Assembly (NCBI GenBank): GCA_963575745.1
Contig: CAUYUJ010004314.1
Span: forward strand, 1 to 45,000
Source: Prorocentrum cordatum
Lineage: Eukaryota > Sar > Dinophyceae > Prorocentrales > Prorocentraceae
Length of the DNA: 45,000 nucleotides
Reading direction: 5' to 3'
The notes beneath the pieces are model-generated. The model made no database searches. It was not told the DNA's origin and saw nothing but the letters and a program-made list of their open reading frames with translations. A program made the position numbers and the translations under genes. This document shows positions 9,511-18,659 of the stretch, piece after piece (positions within the stretch are counted from its first letter, which is position 1; the number at the start of each line of letters is the position of its first letter).

Positions 9511-10681
9511 ACTCAGCTCGCGGTGGCAACTTGGAATGTCAACATGAGGAATAGCGAGCTTCTGCCAGCAATGCTGGACTATTGCCAATATGATGTTGTG
9601 TTTGCAGGAGTGCCAGCATCTGTCATCGGACGCATTTGAAGCATGTGGGTGGCAGGTACGTTTCAGTGTGTGCAGGCGGGCTGCTGTGGCCTTTAGGGGC
9701 CCATGGGCAACGACAATCTCTGACAGTAAATGTGGTGAGAGGTTTGCAGTCGTACAATTTGCATCTGTGGTCGTGTCCTCAGTGCACCTACCCACAGTGC
9801 AGCGGGGATATGATAGGCTTGATGAGTATTGTGATGTTTTAGCTAAGATGTGTGCATGCATGCAACTATGTAGTGAGCAATGCCAGGGGTCAAGAGTATT
9901 GCATTTTGTTGGGACAGATGCGCAGACTGAGCTGGGACCGAATCTCTTGGGATTCACGGGAGAAGGATTGGGGGAGGTGTGGATGAGGGCGGAGGCGAAG
10001 CACCATGAGGAGAGGATGGACATGCTCATGCGCTTTCCGAATCATTGGGGTCTTTGTGCGGCCAACACCTACGGCGTGCGACAAGTGACGCACAGGCCGT
10101 GGAGTACCAGCAGTTACTCCAGGGTGTTGGACTACGTATTTGTGCCGACACAGTTTGCAGGTACCGAGGTGGCTCGGACCAACTGCTCATTTAAATGCAT
10201 GGTGGAATTTGTTGATCCTACACAGGATCGGGCATCGCGTTACAGAGATCATGCGAAAGTAGGGGTGATGATAAAACATACATCGGTGCGCAAGCCTTTC
10301 GTGCGACCCAGACCCCCGAGTCTCATCAATTGTGCCCCGGGGGATTATGTGTCTGCGAATGTGTTCAGCACACTGGCTGACGTGCAGATACAACAACCTG
10401 TGAATCAACAGGGTGATATAAATATACAAACAGTTGGAGAGATGCTTGTGAGTGCAGCGACTATGTGTAGGCATACAAAGGTCACATCGGATACTAAACC
10501 AATCAAGAAACCGGATCAACTGGTGGATGTGGAAGCGGAGTTAAGGACGGGTGTCTTCGGTGAGCGAAAGAAACAGCTTTTGCGACGTAAAAAACACTTC
10601 GAAGAAAGTTTAGGCGTGAGCAGCTCCTCAAGGACTCCAATGGCCCCAAACGTGGACCCCGTAGGTGTATCAAGGAAATAG
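9511..10681 (+). pseudogene. LINE copy A ORF2: APE-type endonuclease domain
   Basis: The domain belongs to the exonuclease-endonuclease-phosphatase fold used by LINEs to nick target DNA. Visible motifs: ATWNVN (9529-9546 region), CLQE with the metal-binding Glu (about 9602-9613), a VGTDAQ segment in the GDxN position, SYSRVLDYVFV with the catalytic-type Asp, and RDHAKV in the SDH position. The ATWNVN part is in frame 1 and the rest in frame 2; a 2-bp loss in a GT run near 9596 would explain this. A second break near 10588, one base shorter than copy B, moves the linker to reverse transcriptase into frame 1. A stop lies at 10679-10681 in the endonuclease frame. Confidence 0.8.
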
Positions 10682-11554
10682 AGTGTGACGGGATACTGAC
10701 GGAGAACAAACAAAAATGGGTGGAGGAGTTGAACGAACATGTACAACGGTCATGCACATGTGATGTGGAGGGGGGAGCTGCGAAGCAAGAGTTACATCGA
10801 CTACGGACACAGTGGGAGGCAGAGGGCAGGACTACGAACAGAGTCATATCGATGGGTGTGTTGCTGGGGGCTCGAGCTCGCTTGAAGGGCGGGGCCGCAG
10901 CGGGCTCTGATGGCCTGGCGGCGGAGATTCTCAAAGCAATACCTTGGAATGCATTGATATTGATACGACACTCATTTTCAGAGATTCATGATCAACAAAA
11001 GCCGTCCCCATACTCGTGGAGAACATTGTGTGTGCAGGTGATCCCAAAAAATTAGCGTTTTCCAAACATATGGAGGTACTCGTGGAATATCGCTGTTGAG
11101 TGTTATGAGTAAGTGGTATATGGCGTGCCTCCTTATTTTTGTTGAAGAACATGGGCATGTCAAGAAATTGGCCACATATGGTTCCAGGAAAGTCACAAAG
11201 TAAATTATATGACGGCTCCGTTATTACATATGACACGCCATGTCACCCTCTGGGGGAAAGGGGGAATCGACACATATGGGCGTCATGGACATCAAGAAAG
11301 CATTTGATCATGTGACGGTTTCGATGGTGATCCGTGCAATGGAATATTTCAGGTATCAAGTTTATTCGCTTATTGCCATAGTGGAGCCGATGATTGGAAA
11401 CACAACAGTTTTTGATTTCCAAGATGTTTGCAGTGAGGAGATCTTGTCTAAGAAATCGGTGCGAACTGGTGGTAAATCAGGACCAGTGCTTTTCAATGTT
11501 GTGCTTGAGGCAATATGGGGGTCTATTGTTGAAGCCTGGGAGTCATGTAATTAG
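10682..11554 (+). pseudogene. LINE copy A ORF2: reverse transcriptase, N-terminal half
   Basis: This is the fingers and palm part of a non-LTR reverse transcriptase. The frame begins inside ORF2 (NKQKWVEELN is continuous with the endonuclease linker). The palm motif MDIKKAFDHV carries the first catalytic Asp, and RTGGKSGPVLFNVVLEAIWG is the template-grip region. Relative to copy B an extra A near 11046 and more indels around 11170-11250 break the frame. The coding sequence stops at 11552-11554, where the 90-bp satellite begins, and resumes at 13531. Confidence 0.8.
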
Positions 11555-13530
11555 CTCGGCGAAGGACCCAACCATATGCAGTTGTGAATGCCGCAATTGT
11601 GCTGGGTGGTGGCGGACGCATGCGGGCGGTGCCACTGGGACCTTCGGTGGAGCTCCCTATGAGGCCACGAAGCGCTGTACTGGGTGGGTGAGACGCGGTC
11701 AGCAAGGGCTGTGCTGCGTGGCGGCGGACGCATGCGAGCGGTGCCACTGGGACCTTCGGTGTGGCCCCCTATGGGGCCACGGAACGCTGTACTGGGTGGG
11801 TGAAACGCAGGCAGGGAGCAAGGGCTGCGCAGGGTGGTGGCGGACGCATGCGGGCGGTGCCGCTGGGACCTTTGGTGGAGCTCCCTATAGGGCTACGAAG
11901 CGCTGTTCTGGGTGGGTGAAGCGCAGGGAACAAGGGCTGTGCTGGGTGGTGGCGGACGCAAGCGGGCAGTGCCACTGGGACCTTTGGTGGAGCCCCCTAT
12001 GGGGCCACGAAACGTGCGAGGGGTGTGCCAGAATGGGGTGTGGAACCGCATGCCAGCGCAGCCACTGGGGCCTTCGGTGGAGCTCCCTATGGAGCCACGA
12101 AGCGTGTGATGGGTGCGCCGAAATGGCGGGGGGGGGGGTGCGCATGCGAGCGCAGCCACTGCGGCGTTCGGTGGAGCTCCCTATGGGGCCACGAGACGTG
12201 TGAAGTGCGTGCCGAAAAAGGGGGTGGAACCGCATGCGAGCGCAGCCACTGGGGCCTTCGGTGGAGCTCTCTATGGGGCCACGAACCGTGTGAGGGGTGT
12301 GCCGAAATGGGGGGGGAACCACATGCGAGCGCAGCCACTGGGGCGTTCGGTGGAGCTCCCCATGGAGCCACCCACGAAGCGTGTGAGGGGTGTGCCGAAA
12401 TGGGGGGTGGAACCGCATGCGAGCGCAGCCACTGGAGCGTTCGGTGGAGCTCCCTATGGGGCCACGAAACGTGTGAGGGGTGTGCCAGAATGGGGGGTGG
12501 AACCGCATGCGGGCGCAGCCACTGGGGCCTTCGGTGGAGCTCCTATGGGGCCACGAAACGTGTGAGGGGTGTGTGCCAGAATGAGGGGTGGAACCGCATG
12601 CGGGCGCAGCCACTGGGGCCTTCGGTGGAGCTCCCTATGGGGCCACGAAGCGTGTAGGGTGTGCAGAATGTGGAAACGCATGCGGGCGCAGCTGGGGCTG
12701 GGGACGGGGGAGCTCGGGCGCAGCCACTAGCTGTGGGCCACGAAGCGTGTGAGGGGTGTGCCAGAATGGGGGGTGGAACCGCATGCGGGCGCAGCCACTG
12801 GGGCCTTCGGTGGAGCTCCCTATGGGGCCACGAAACGTGTGAGGGGTGTGCCAGAATGGGGGGTGGAACCGCATGCGGGCGCAGCCACTGGGGCCTTCGG
12901 TGGAGCTCCCTATGGGGCCACGAAACGTGTGAGGGGTGTGCCAGAATGGGGGGTGGAACCGCATGCGGGCGCAGCCACTGGGGCCTTCGGTGGAGCTCCC
13001 TATGGGGCCACGAAGCGTGTGAGGGGTGTGCCAGAATGGGTGGTGGAACCGCATGCGGGCGCAGCCACTGGGGCCTTCGGTGGAGCTCCCTATGGGGCCA
13101 CGAAACGTGTGAGGGGTGTGCCAGAATGGTGGGTGGAACCGCATGCGGGCGCAGCCACTGGGGCCTTCGGTGGAGCTCCCTATGGGGCCACGAAACGTGT
13201 GAAGGGTGTGCCAGAATGGGGGGGAGGGGGGGGGGGGGGGGGAATTGCATGCGAGGCGCATCACTTGGGCCTTCGGTGGAGCTCCCTATGGGACCACGAC
13301 GCGTGTGGTGAAGGGTGTGCCAATGGGGGGGGGGGGTGGAATTGCATGCGGGCGCATCCACTTGGGCCTTCGGTGGAGCTCCCTATGGGGCCACGAAGCG
13401 TGTGATGGGGTGTGCCAGAATGGGTGTGGGAGGGGGAGGAGGGGGGAGGAAGGGGAGGAGGAGGAAGGAGGAGGAAGGAGGAACGCGGGGCGACGTCTTC
13501 AAAACGAGGACCCAACACCACAGGATGGTT
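11555..13530. repeat. 90-bp satellite array inserted in LINE copy A
   Basis: The best part (about 12750-13200) repeats exactly every 90 bases; 12841-12930 is one unit, containing GGAGCTCCCTATGGGGCCAC. Early units (about 11611, 11722, 11839, 11951) are longer, 111-117 bp, and more diverged. Poly-G runs near 13220-13240 and a purine-rich tract (13430-13495) close it. A 10-bp direct repeat AGGACCCAAC flanks the block (11563-11572 and 13507-13516). Reverse reading matches the array at 19661-20785. A period of 90 keeps frames open in both directions; none is a gene. Confidence 0.9.
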
Positions 13531-13933
13531 GGGAACTGTGGAGTTCGATTGGAATGCGAAGGAACGCAACAGGCGCTGGTCAATCAGTATTTATGGGCAG
13601 ACAATGTGGTGCTGGTATCAGCTTCAGCAAATCAGTTGAAGAGAATGGTGGGTATGCTGACTGTGGCGCTCAGACGTGCTGGCATGGGCTGGAAGATTGC
13701 AAGTTTAGATTACCTTGTGTTTGGCTTGAAACAACATCAGGGTGCACAATCCTTGAAATGTGAACTGGGAGATGATATTTGTATGCAGACTGGAGACCCT
13801 GTTCTACCTTATCAGGTGCGTGGTGCTGTTATTCTACAGAGAAAAAGTGAGTTTGAGATATTGGGGCTTAAACTCGTGACGAACCCGAAGGATTTTCAGG
13901 CAGTGCGGCGCCGCATTGATGCGGGCAGGCGGT

Positions 13934-13934
<1 letters not shown>
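13531..13934 (+). pseudogene. LINE copy A ORF2: reverse transcriptase, C-terminal half
   Basis: The coding sequence resumes at the same residue at which 11554 left off, judged by copy B (about 42970). It contains YLWADNVVLVSAS, the palm motif C. The usual second Asp of A-D-D is Asn here (AAT at 13603-13605), as in copy B. The thumb region follows to DAGRRCF, then a poly-T tract interrupts at 13935. Confidence 0.8.
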
Positions 13935-13969
<35 letters not shown>

Positions 13970-14837
13970 CCCCAACCCTCCTTGGTTGGGTATTCGTTTT
14001 GAATAGAGCAGTGTGGTCGCGTCCTTCCTCCTCCCGCCTCCCGCCTCTTTCCTGCCTCTTTCTGTCTTGCCTGCGGGGGGCTGTGAAACTGTCGCCAGTT
14101 TCGAGGCCTGCTGGGGGGTCCAGCATAGAGGGTAATCGCGGCAGATCCAAATTAGACCTCGCCATTCCTGGGGGGCTGCGATCTGTGAAACTGTCGCCAC
14201 TTTCGAGGCCTGCTGGGGGGCTCAGCATAGAGGGTAATCGCGGCAGATTCAAATTAGACCTCGCCATCCCTGGGGGGGGGGGCTGCGATCTGTGAAACTG
14301 TCGCCACTTTCGAGGCCTGCTGGGGGGTCCAGCATAGAGGGTAATCGCGGCAGATCCAAATTAGACCTCGCCCTCCCTGGGGGGCTGCGATCTGTGAAAC
14401 TGTCGCCACTTTCGAGGCCTGCTGGGGGGCCCAGCACAGTGAGGGCCACGCGCGGATTCAAATTAGACCTCGCCATCCCTGGGGGGCTGCGATCTGCGAA
14501 ACTGCCGCCATTTTCGAGGCCTGCTGGGGGGCCCAGCACAGTGAGGGCCACGGGCAGATTCAAATGAGACCTCGCCGTCCCTGCGGGGCTGCGATCTGTG
14601 AACCTGTCGCCACTTTCGAGGCCTGCTGTGATCCCCGTTTTCGAAGTGGCTAGGGGTGCTCAGGAATTGTAAATCATCAGCTTCATCAAGCCCTTTTCGT
14701 GTAGCCAGTGTCCTGCGAGTCTCCCGAATTCCGTCTGTAGACATATGTAACCCTCGCTCCGTCATCGCCCCCTAAAAAAGTATCCTAAACTATTTGCGCC
14801 CCGCTTTTGCGCAGGGGTTGGGTACGTCGCCAGGGTG
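13935..14837 (-). mobile_element. Poly(A)-tailed retroposon with 102-bp repeats, minus strand
   Basis: A run of 35 T (13935-13969) marks a poly(A) tail on the minus strand. Next to it is a 7-bp hairpin (CCCAACC 13971-13977, GGTTGGG 13984-13990). The body holds about six tandem units with starts at 14085, 14187, 14294, 14396, 14498 and 14600, so period 102 with one G-run expansion. On the minus strand the units keep an open frame that repeats MARSNLDLPRLPSMLDPPAG. LINE sequence resumes at about 14838 (GATGATATTAAG). I do not recognise the source gene. Confidence 0.7.
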
Positions 14838-15175
14838 ATGATATTAAGTTTTTGTCCGATCACGGGCGGTGAGCATGAGGGAAAAAATCAGGCGGTGCCA
14901 GAACAGAGTTCAACATATTGTATGTCACGGATGTGTGGGATGGAACTGCTGTGGAGATGTACTTAACATATTGCGAAGTTCCGAAGGGAGATGTCTGAAC
15001 ATGGTGCGGGGACTGCGCAACAATGAGACGGGCACGTGGGAGGAATTCAGGGATCGTAGTACCAACAGGTCCAGGGGGGTGTTCAAAGAAGGGGGATTCA
15101 AAACACTGGTGGAGAAAGTTGCGGGGTATAACTTTGAATATGCTGTGGAATTTCCCCAATAAGTGTCGCAGGCCC
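14838..15175 (+). pseudogene. LINE copy A ORF2: RT tail and linker
   Basis: This matches copy B 43375-43710. It encodes the end of the RT-like region (LTYCEVPKGDV, stop TGA at the position shared with copy B) and then, one frame back, a linker with EEFRDRSTNRSRG and GGFKTLVEKV. That both copies change frame at the same place is discussed in the findings. Confidence 0.65.
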
Positions 15176-16106
15176 TCCACGGTGTAGAGTAAATCATGGC
15201 AACAGACACTGCGTTCGATGTTACATGTGTCGGGGGAGTGGACGGTGCAGAGGGATGCAGTGCTGGCGGCAGTGAGCCAGACGGTATCCATGGAGGGGCG
15301 GAGACGGCTCCGAGGCAGACCGCGGATCGTGGCAGGGAGCTGGCATGCGCCGTTTGAAAAATGGAGGTCCCTCCTGTGGTACGATACTTGTTGTTCCGAC
15401 GGCCTGGGAGGAGTTTGTGGGGCACATCTCACAGATACCCCAAATGCAAGATATGTTTGTGCGGAGGGATAAGGAGGTGAGGATTGGGGGGTTTGCTCAA
15501 ACACAGACTAATGATGAGTTGGCCCGACGTCTTGCAACTATACACGAACAAGCTACGATATGGGACCCTGGGATGGAGGGGATTGCTATTGAAATGTGTG
15601 GTGACAGTAGGACGGTTGTACAATGGCTGAGGGGAGTCCGGGCGTATGACAACAGCGGGTCTGCCAAACGGATTGCCGGGATTCAAAATATTATGTATGA
15701 CATGTGTGGACAGCGCAACACACGATGCCCTACCCACGGAAAGGATTTCTGGAAACATATCTATAGAGAAGCCAATGCCTACGCGGATGAGCGCACACAC
15801 CATGCGAGAGAAGGAAACTGCTACATAATTTACAAGCATGACTATATCAAACAGAACAAGACAAACATCAAATACATCGGAGGATACTGGGATGGTGGTG
15901 TGAGTAGTGAGGGTGCTGCAGGAGGCCACTGGATTGAAGTTGGTCCAGAGAGTGGCCCGTGGACACTCGTGTGCTCAGAAGCCTACATGTTTGATGTGGG
16001 CTCCACCGTGACGGAGGCAGAGTTGTCCGCTGCTGAGCGCCTGTGTACAGGTGTGGGGCATATTGTTAAAGAAATTTCCTCTGCAAAGCGGAGGAGGCGG
16101 ATTTAA
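15176..16106 (+). pseudogene. LINE copy A ORF2: permuted RNase H domain
   Basis: From 15345 a 253-residue frame is intact to TAA at 16106; the preceding part (15218-15390) is in another frame, joined by a 2-base loss near 15391 relative to copy B. The domain order is unusual. First comes MCGDSRTVVQWLRG (Asp87) and REANAYADE (Asp148), which match the third and fourth acidic residues of RNase H. Then come GGYWDGGVSSEGAAGG (Asp183) and TVTEAELSAAERL (Glu226), which match the first and second. Spacings are close to normal. The expected activity is removal of the RNA strand during retrotransposition. Copy B keeps the same order. Confidence 0.7.
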
Positions 16107-16167
16107 CTGGCTCTAGCCCCTAGGCTTGTGCGCTCGCGCCCTGTGTAGCCTGACCAATCACCAATCC

Positions 16168-16540
16168 CTCCTTCCTCTGCCTACGGATCAGGGGTTCTGT
16201 ACTTTTGTATTCTGACCCCATGCACAGTGACGGGCGCGCGACTGGTTATTTCTCGTGAATGATCGTGGAGGAAGCTGGGCGCTTGGCCCCGCTCATCGCC
16301 AAGTTGGCGATGCACTGCGCGGGCCGCGCTCGAAGCTCAGGGGGGTGGATGGGAGCGCGCGCCGTCGTCAAACTTCTTAACGACGAAGGGTGCAACAAAG
16401 CATGGGCGCGCTTCATGCTCGCCCTCGCCCAAAGACCCCCCGCGCGGTTCAGGCGCTCGGCGCGCGCGTGGCGGGCGAGGCGCTGGTCCAGCCGGCGAGC
16501 CCGACGATGGGGGGGGCTGCTTCGGGCGCGCTCCGATGGG
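16168..16540. other. Host flank between LINE A and Copia; no gene established
   Basis: The stretch is GC-rich with a 97-codon frame from 16259 (MIVEEAGRLAPLIAKLAMHC) that could be a fragment of a host gene interrupted by the Copia element. I cannot assign it. Confidence 0.3.
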
Positions 16541-16545
16541 AGAAG
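16541..16545. repeat. Copia target-site duplication, left (AGAAG)
   Basis: AGAAG directly precedes the 5' LTR and the same five bases directly follow the 3' LTR at 36491-36495. Five bases is the usual duplication length for Ty1/copia integrases. Confidence 0.7.
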
Positions 16546-16809
16546 AGTTTAAAGCGAGCTCGGGGGCGTGAGGGGCGGAAGCGAGCGTGCGCCTGCGGCC
16601 GTCTGGGCTCGAAGCGGCCGGCCGCCTAGATTTGATTGTGCCGCGCCGCGAGGCGCACTGCCGCTATCGAGACTAAAAGGCATCCCCTTTTTACTTGACG
16701 TGGCTTCCCTTCTTGCACTTGGACTATCGTTACTACGATGCAACCGAGCTGGAGCTTGGCTTCGCGTGGTGCGAAGCTGTTGGCGGGGCCTCCCAGCCCC
16801 CTTCAAACT
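16546..16809 (+). repeat. Copia 5' LTR
   Basis: The LTR runs from AGTTT to AAACT, which are 5-bp inverted ends, and is about 89% identical by eye to 36228-36490. Most differences are transitions, plus one single-base indel in a T run. Similarity ends exactly where the primer-binding site begins. Confidence 0.85.
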
Positions 16810-16822
16810 TGGTAGCGGAGCT
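16810..16822 (+). other. Primer-binding site (initiator tRNA-Met type)
   Basis: TGGTAGCGGAGCT follows the 5' LTR with no gap. TGG begins the complement of a tRNA CCA end. The next bases resemble the Copia site complementary to eukaryotic initiator tRNA-Met (TGGTAGCAGAGG or TGGTATCAGAGC type). This would prime minus-strand synthesis. The exact host tRNA is not in the window, so the match is inferred. Confidence 0.7.
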
Positions 16823-17349
16823 GACCTATGGTGGTCAGCTCTAGCTCTACTCCTCACCATCCACGGCACTATCTGGCGGACTACAGTTACGGTGGAATTT
16901 CAGGGTGCAGTGGCATTGCGCGGAGGAGTGTACGTAGACACGCAGTACCGCAAGGAAACTTGCAGCGACACCTCTGCTCCAGCGGAGGTCTCTTATTCAT
17001 ATTCTTACATCCCTGCGCTATTGCACTCCTGAAGTCCACCCACCTACTCCAATTGGAAATTTTCTTCGAATATATAATGCGTAGAAACATGCGATGCGAT
17101 GTACTGCCGCCTCCGACCCCTCGCATATTTACGACGACAAAACACGAGTCTCCACCGACTACGCCCGACTGCGACCTACGAGGCCATTGGATTGGGGTTA
17201 CTATCTTTGGGCTCATCTGGGTCGCTCTTGGATGTGCGGTGGGACATATGCGGGGCGGAGACGACGCTAGGACGACCGGTCCCCATTGGGACCCTGCCGG
17301 TCAAGTACCATTTTGAGAGCTTGTCCGCGAGGTACACGCCTGGATCAAC
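16823..17349. other. Copia leader / start of gag, no clear product
   Basis: Several overlapping frames occur on + but none has a recognised domain. The stretch contains the first member of the dispersed hairpin family in a variant form, GCAAG-GAAA-CTTGC at 16950-16963. Confidence 0.4.
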
Positions 17350-18255
17350 GTGACCACAGGCAACATGACGCCCTCCCCACAGGCCGCCGCGCTCCAGCGC
17401 GGCCTTGGATGGCTCGCACGGGCCATAGCCATGAGAGTTCCCCCAGCAGTCATCAAGTTTGGTGTCAATATAGGTGGTCGCCGCACCGACGGCGTCACCT
17501 ACATTATGTTCCTCTTAAGCACGAAGTTCGAGAACCTAGAGGAGGAACGCCAGCTCAACTCTGGCACGGCTTTCGTTGACTTTCGTGTCCATGCGGGAGA
17601 AAGAATCGACCGGTCGGTAGCACGGTCCGAGATAGCCCGCTACGAAGCAGAAGCCGCCGGCTTCAACATCCCCAACTTCCAGACATTAGCAGTAATATTA
17701 TTCAGAGCTCTGGGAGTGGGGGCGTCGCGGGCGCAGCAGCTCCTGCTGCCTCTGAACCACCATATGCCGAGGGACCAAGCACAATTTGATGCTCCCCTCG
17801 AACGCATGAAGTCATATTCTCACACAGCTGAGAGAATCCCTGGCAATAGCTGTGGTATTTTGAGTCACGGTCACCGAACCGAGACCTTCCATACAGAGGC
17901 CAGTGCAGGGCAACCTGCTAACAACGTCTGGAACGATGATATGCCACCGTCTGAGACCACTACATTGTTGGCCCAGAATGGTGGTACGGTCTCGGGGTCT
18001 CAAGACCCCTGGGCCAGATCTAGGGGACCACCCGACGTGGTCTCCCCTGTGCAAGCTATGACCCTAATGGGCTCTGCGGGGCAGGCCGCCGAGTCCGATT
18101 TCGACTCCGGTACCGATGCCGATACGTCTTCTGATGGTGAAGCTACCACGCTGGACTATTCTGATATGCGTACATACCTTACTGACGAGCAGCAAGCTCA
18201 GTGGTTATTCTATAGGCTTACGCCACATCCGCCGACCCCTTGGGACTCCTGGTAA
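17350..18255 (+). CDS. Copia gag, capsid-like part (301 aa)
   Basis: This is an intact frame from ATG 17350 to TAA 18253-18255. Residues ~60-160 read like a retrotransposon capsid region: an Arg/Glu-rich helical stretch, then ILFRALGVGASRAQQLLLPL and HMPRDQAQFDAPL. Residues ~180-300 are Ser/Asp/Thr-rich and acidic. The frame contains one clear dispersed-hairpin motif (Ala-Gly-Gln-Pro-Ala, 17905-17918) and one decayed one near 18076. The gag call rests on location after the primer-binding site and on sequence character. The nucleic-acid-binding end lies beyond the repeat block, at 22.4-22.7 kb. Confidence 0.55.
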   Translation: MTTGNMTPSPQAAALQRGLGWLARAIAMRVPPAVIKFGVNIGGRRTDGVTYIMFLLSTKFENLEEERQLNSGTAFVDFRVHAGERIDRSVARSEIARYEAEAAGFNIPNFQTLAVILFRALGVGASRAQQLLLPLNHHMPRDQAQFDAPLERMKSYSHTAERIPGNSCGILSHGHRTETFHTEASAGQPANNVWNDDMPPSETTTLLAQNGGTVSGSQDPWARSRGPPDVVSPVQAMTLMGSAGQAAESDFDSGTDADTSSDGEATTLDYSDMRTYLTDEQQAQWLFYRLTPHPPTPWDSW

Positions 18256-18632
18256 GCCCTCGGGGGCTTCCTTACAGCGCCAACATATTGTCTCTCGCTA
18301 TCTCCCGCGTGGTCTTACTCGTGCATTGTGTCGCAGCCGTCACCGTCGACGTAGCCAGGACTTCCTGCTACCAGATTGCTGGCGCACGGAGCACGCCCAG
18401 AGGGATCGCGATACTCCTCCTTCCAGCCACGCGACAAGAAACCCAACGTTTTGCAATTCTGAGGAACGCTGTTGCTGTGAGTATCGTGTTCGGTGGAGCC
18501 CCCCATATCGCCGCGACAAACCGCCGCCGGCCGCTGCTGCGTCGCACCAGGCCCACCCTCAGCAGCCGCCGAACCAGGCCGTCGCGCGAATCTTCATATG
18601 TTACGTGTATACATATTGAATAATAGTATTTA
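18256..18632 (+). pseudogene. Probable gag continuation, out of frame
   Basis: Frame 2 remains open to 18619 with Arg/Pro/Ala-rich sequence, ending in RRDKPPPAAAASHQAHPQQP. It may be the basic tail of gag after a frameshift near 18250. No zinc knuckle is present here. AT-rich sequence begins at about 18600. Confidence 0.3.
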
Positions 18633-18656
18633 TACATATACATATATGTATATGTA
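18633..18656. repeat. 24-bp perfect AT-rich palindrome
   Basis: The 24 bases starting TACATATACATA read the same on both strands. The palindrome lies in an AT-rich patch (about 18600-18690) in otherwise GC-rich DNA, close to the left edge of the repeat block that splits gag. Confidence 0.9.
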
Positions 18657-18659
18657 CAT

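Larger units (their letters stand above)
6537..16167 (+). mobile_element. LINE-type retrotransposon, copy A (broken)
   Basis: The order is ORF1, APE-type endonuclease, reverse transcriptase, RNase H, then a short 3' tail ending CCAATCACCA at 16163, with no poly(A). Copy B at 41014-44692 shares endonuclease through tail. The element is broken by several frameshifts, two stops in ORF1 and three inserted repeat blocks (about 8157-9300, 11555-13530, 13935-14837). The 3' limit is firm because both copies share it. The 5' limit is an inference from ORF1, the spliced-leader relic and a possible 11-of-13 target duplication (6524-6536 and 16168-16180). Confidence 0.75.

Noticed and set aside
8008-10029. 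A 673-codon minus-strand frame
   Set aside because: It runs antisense to the 12-bp satellite and the endonuclease; its body is Arg-Ser-His-Tyr repeats created by the satellite.
11885-13405. Several 200-270-codon frames on both strands
   Set aside because: They are translations of the 90-bp satellite, whose period is a multiple of three.
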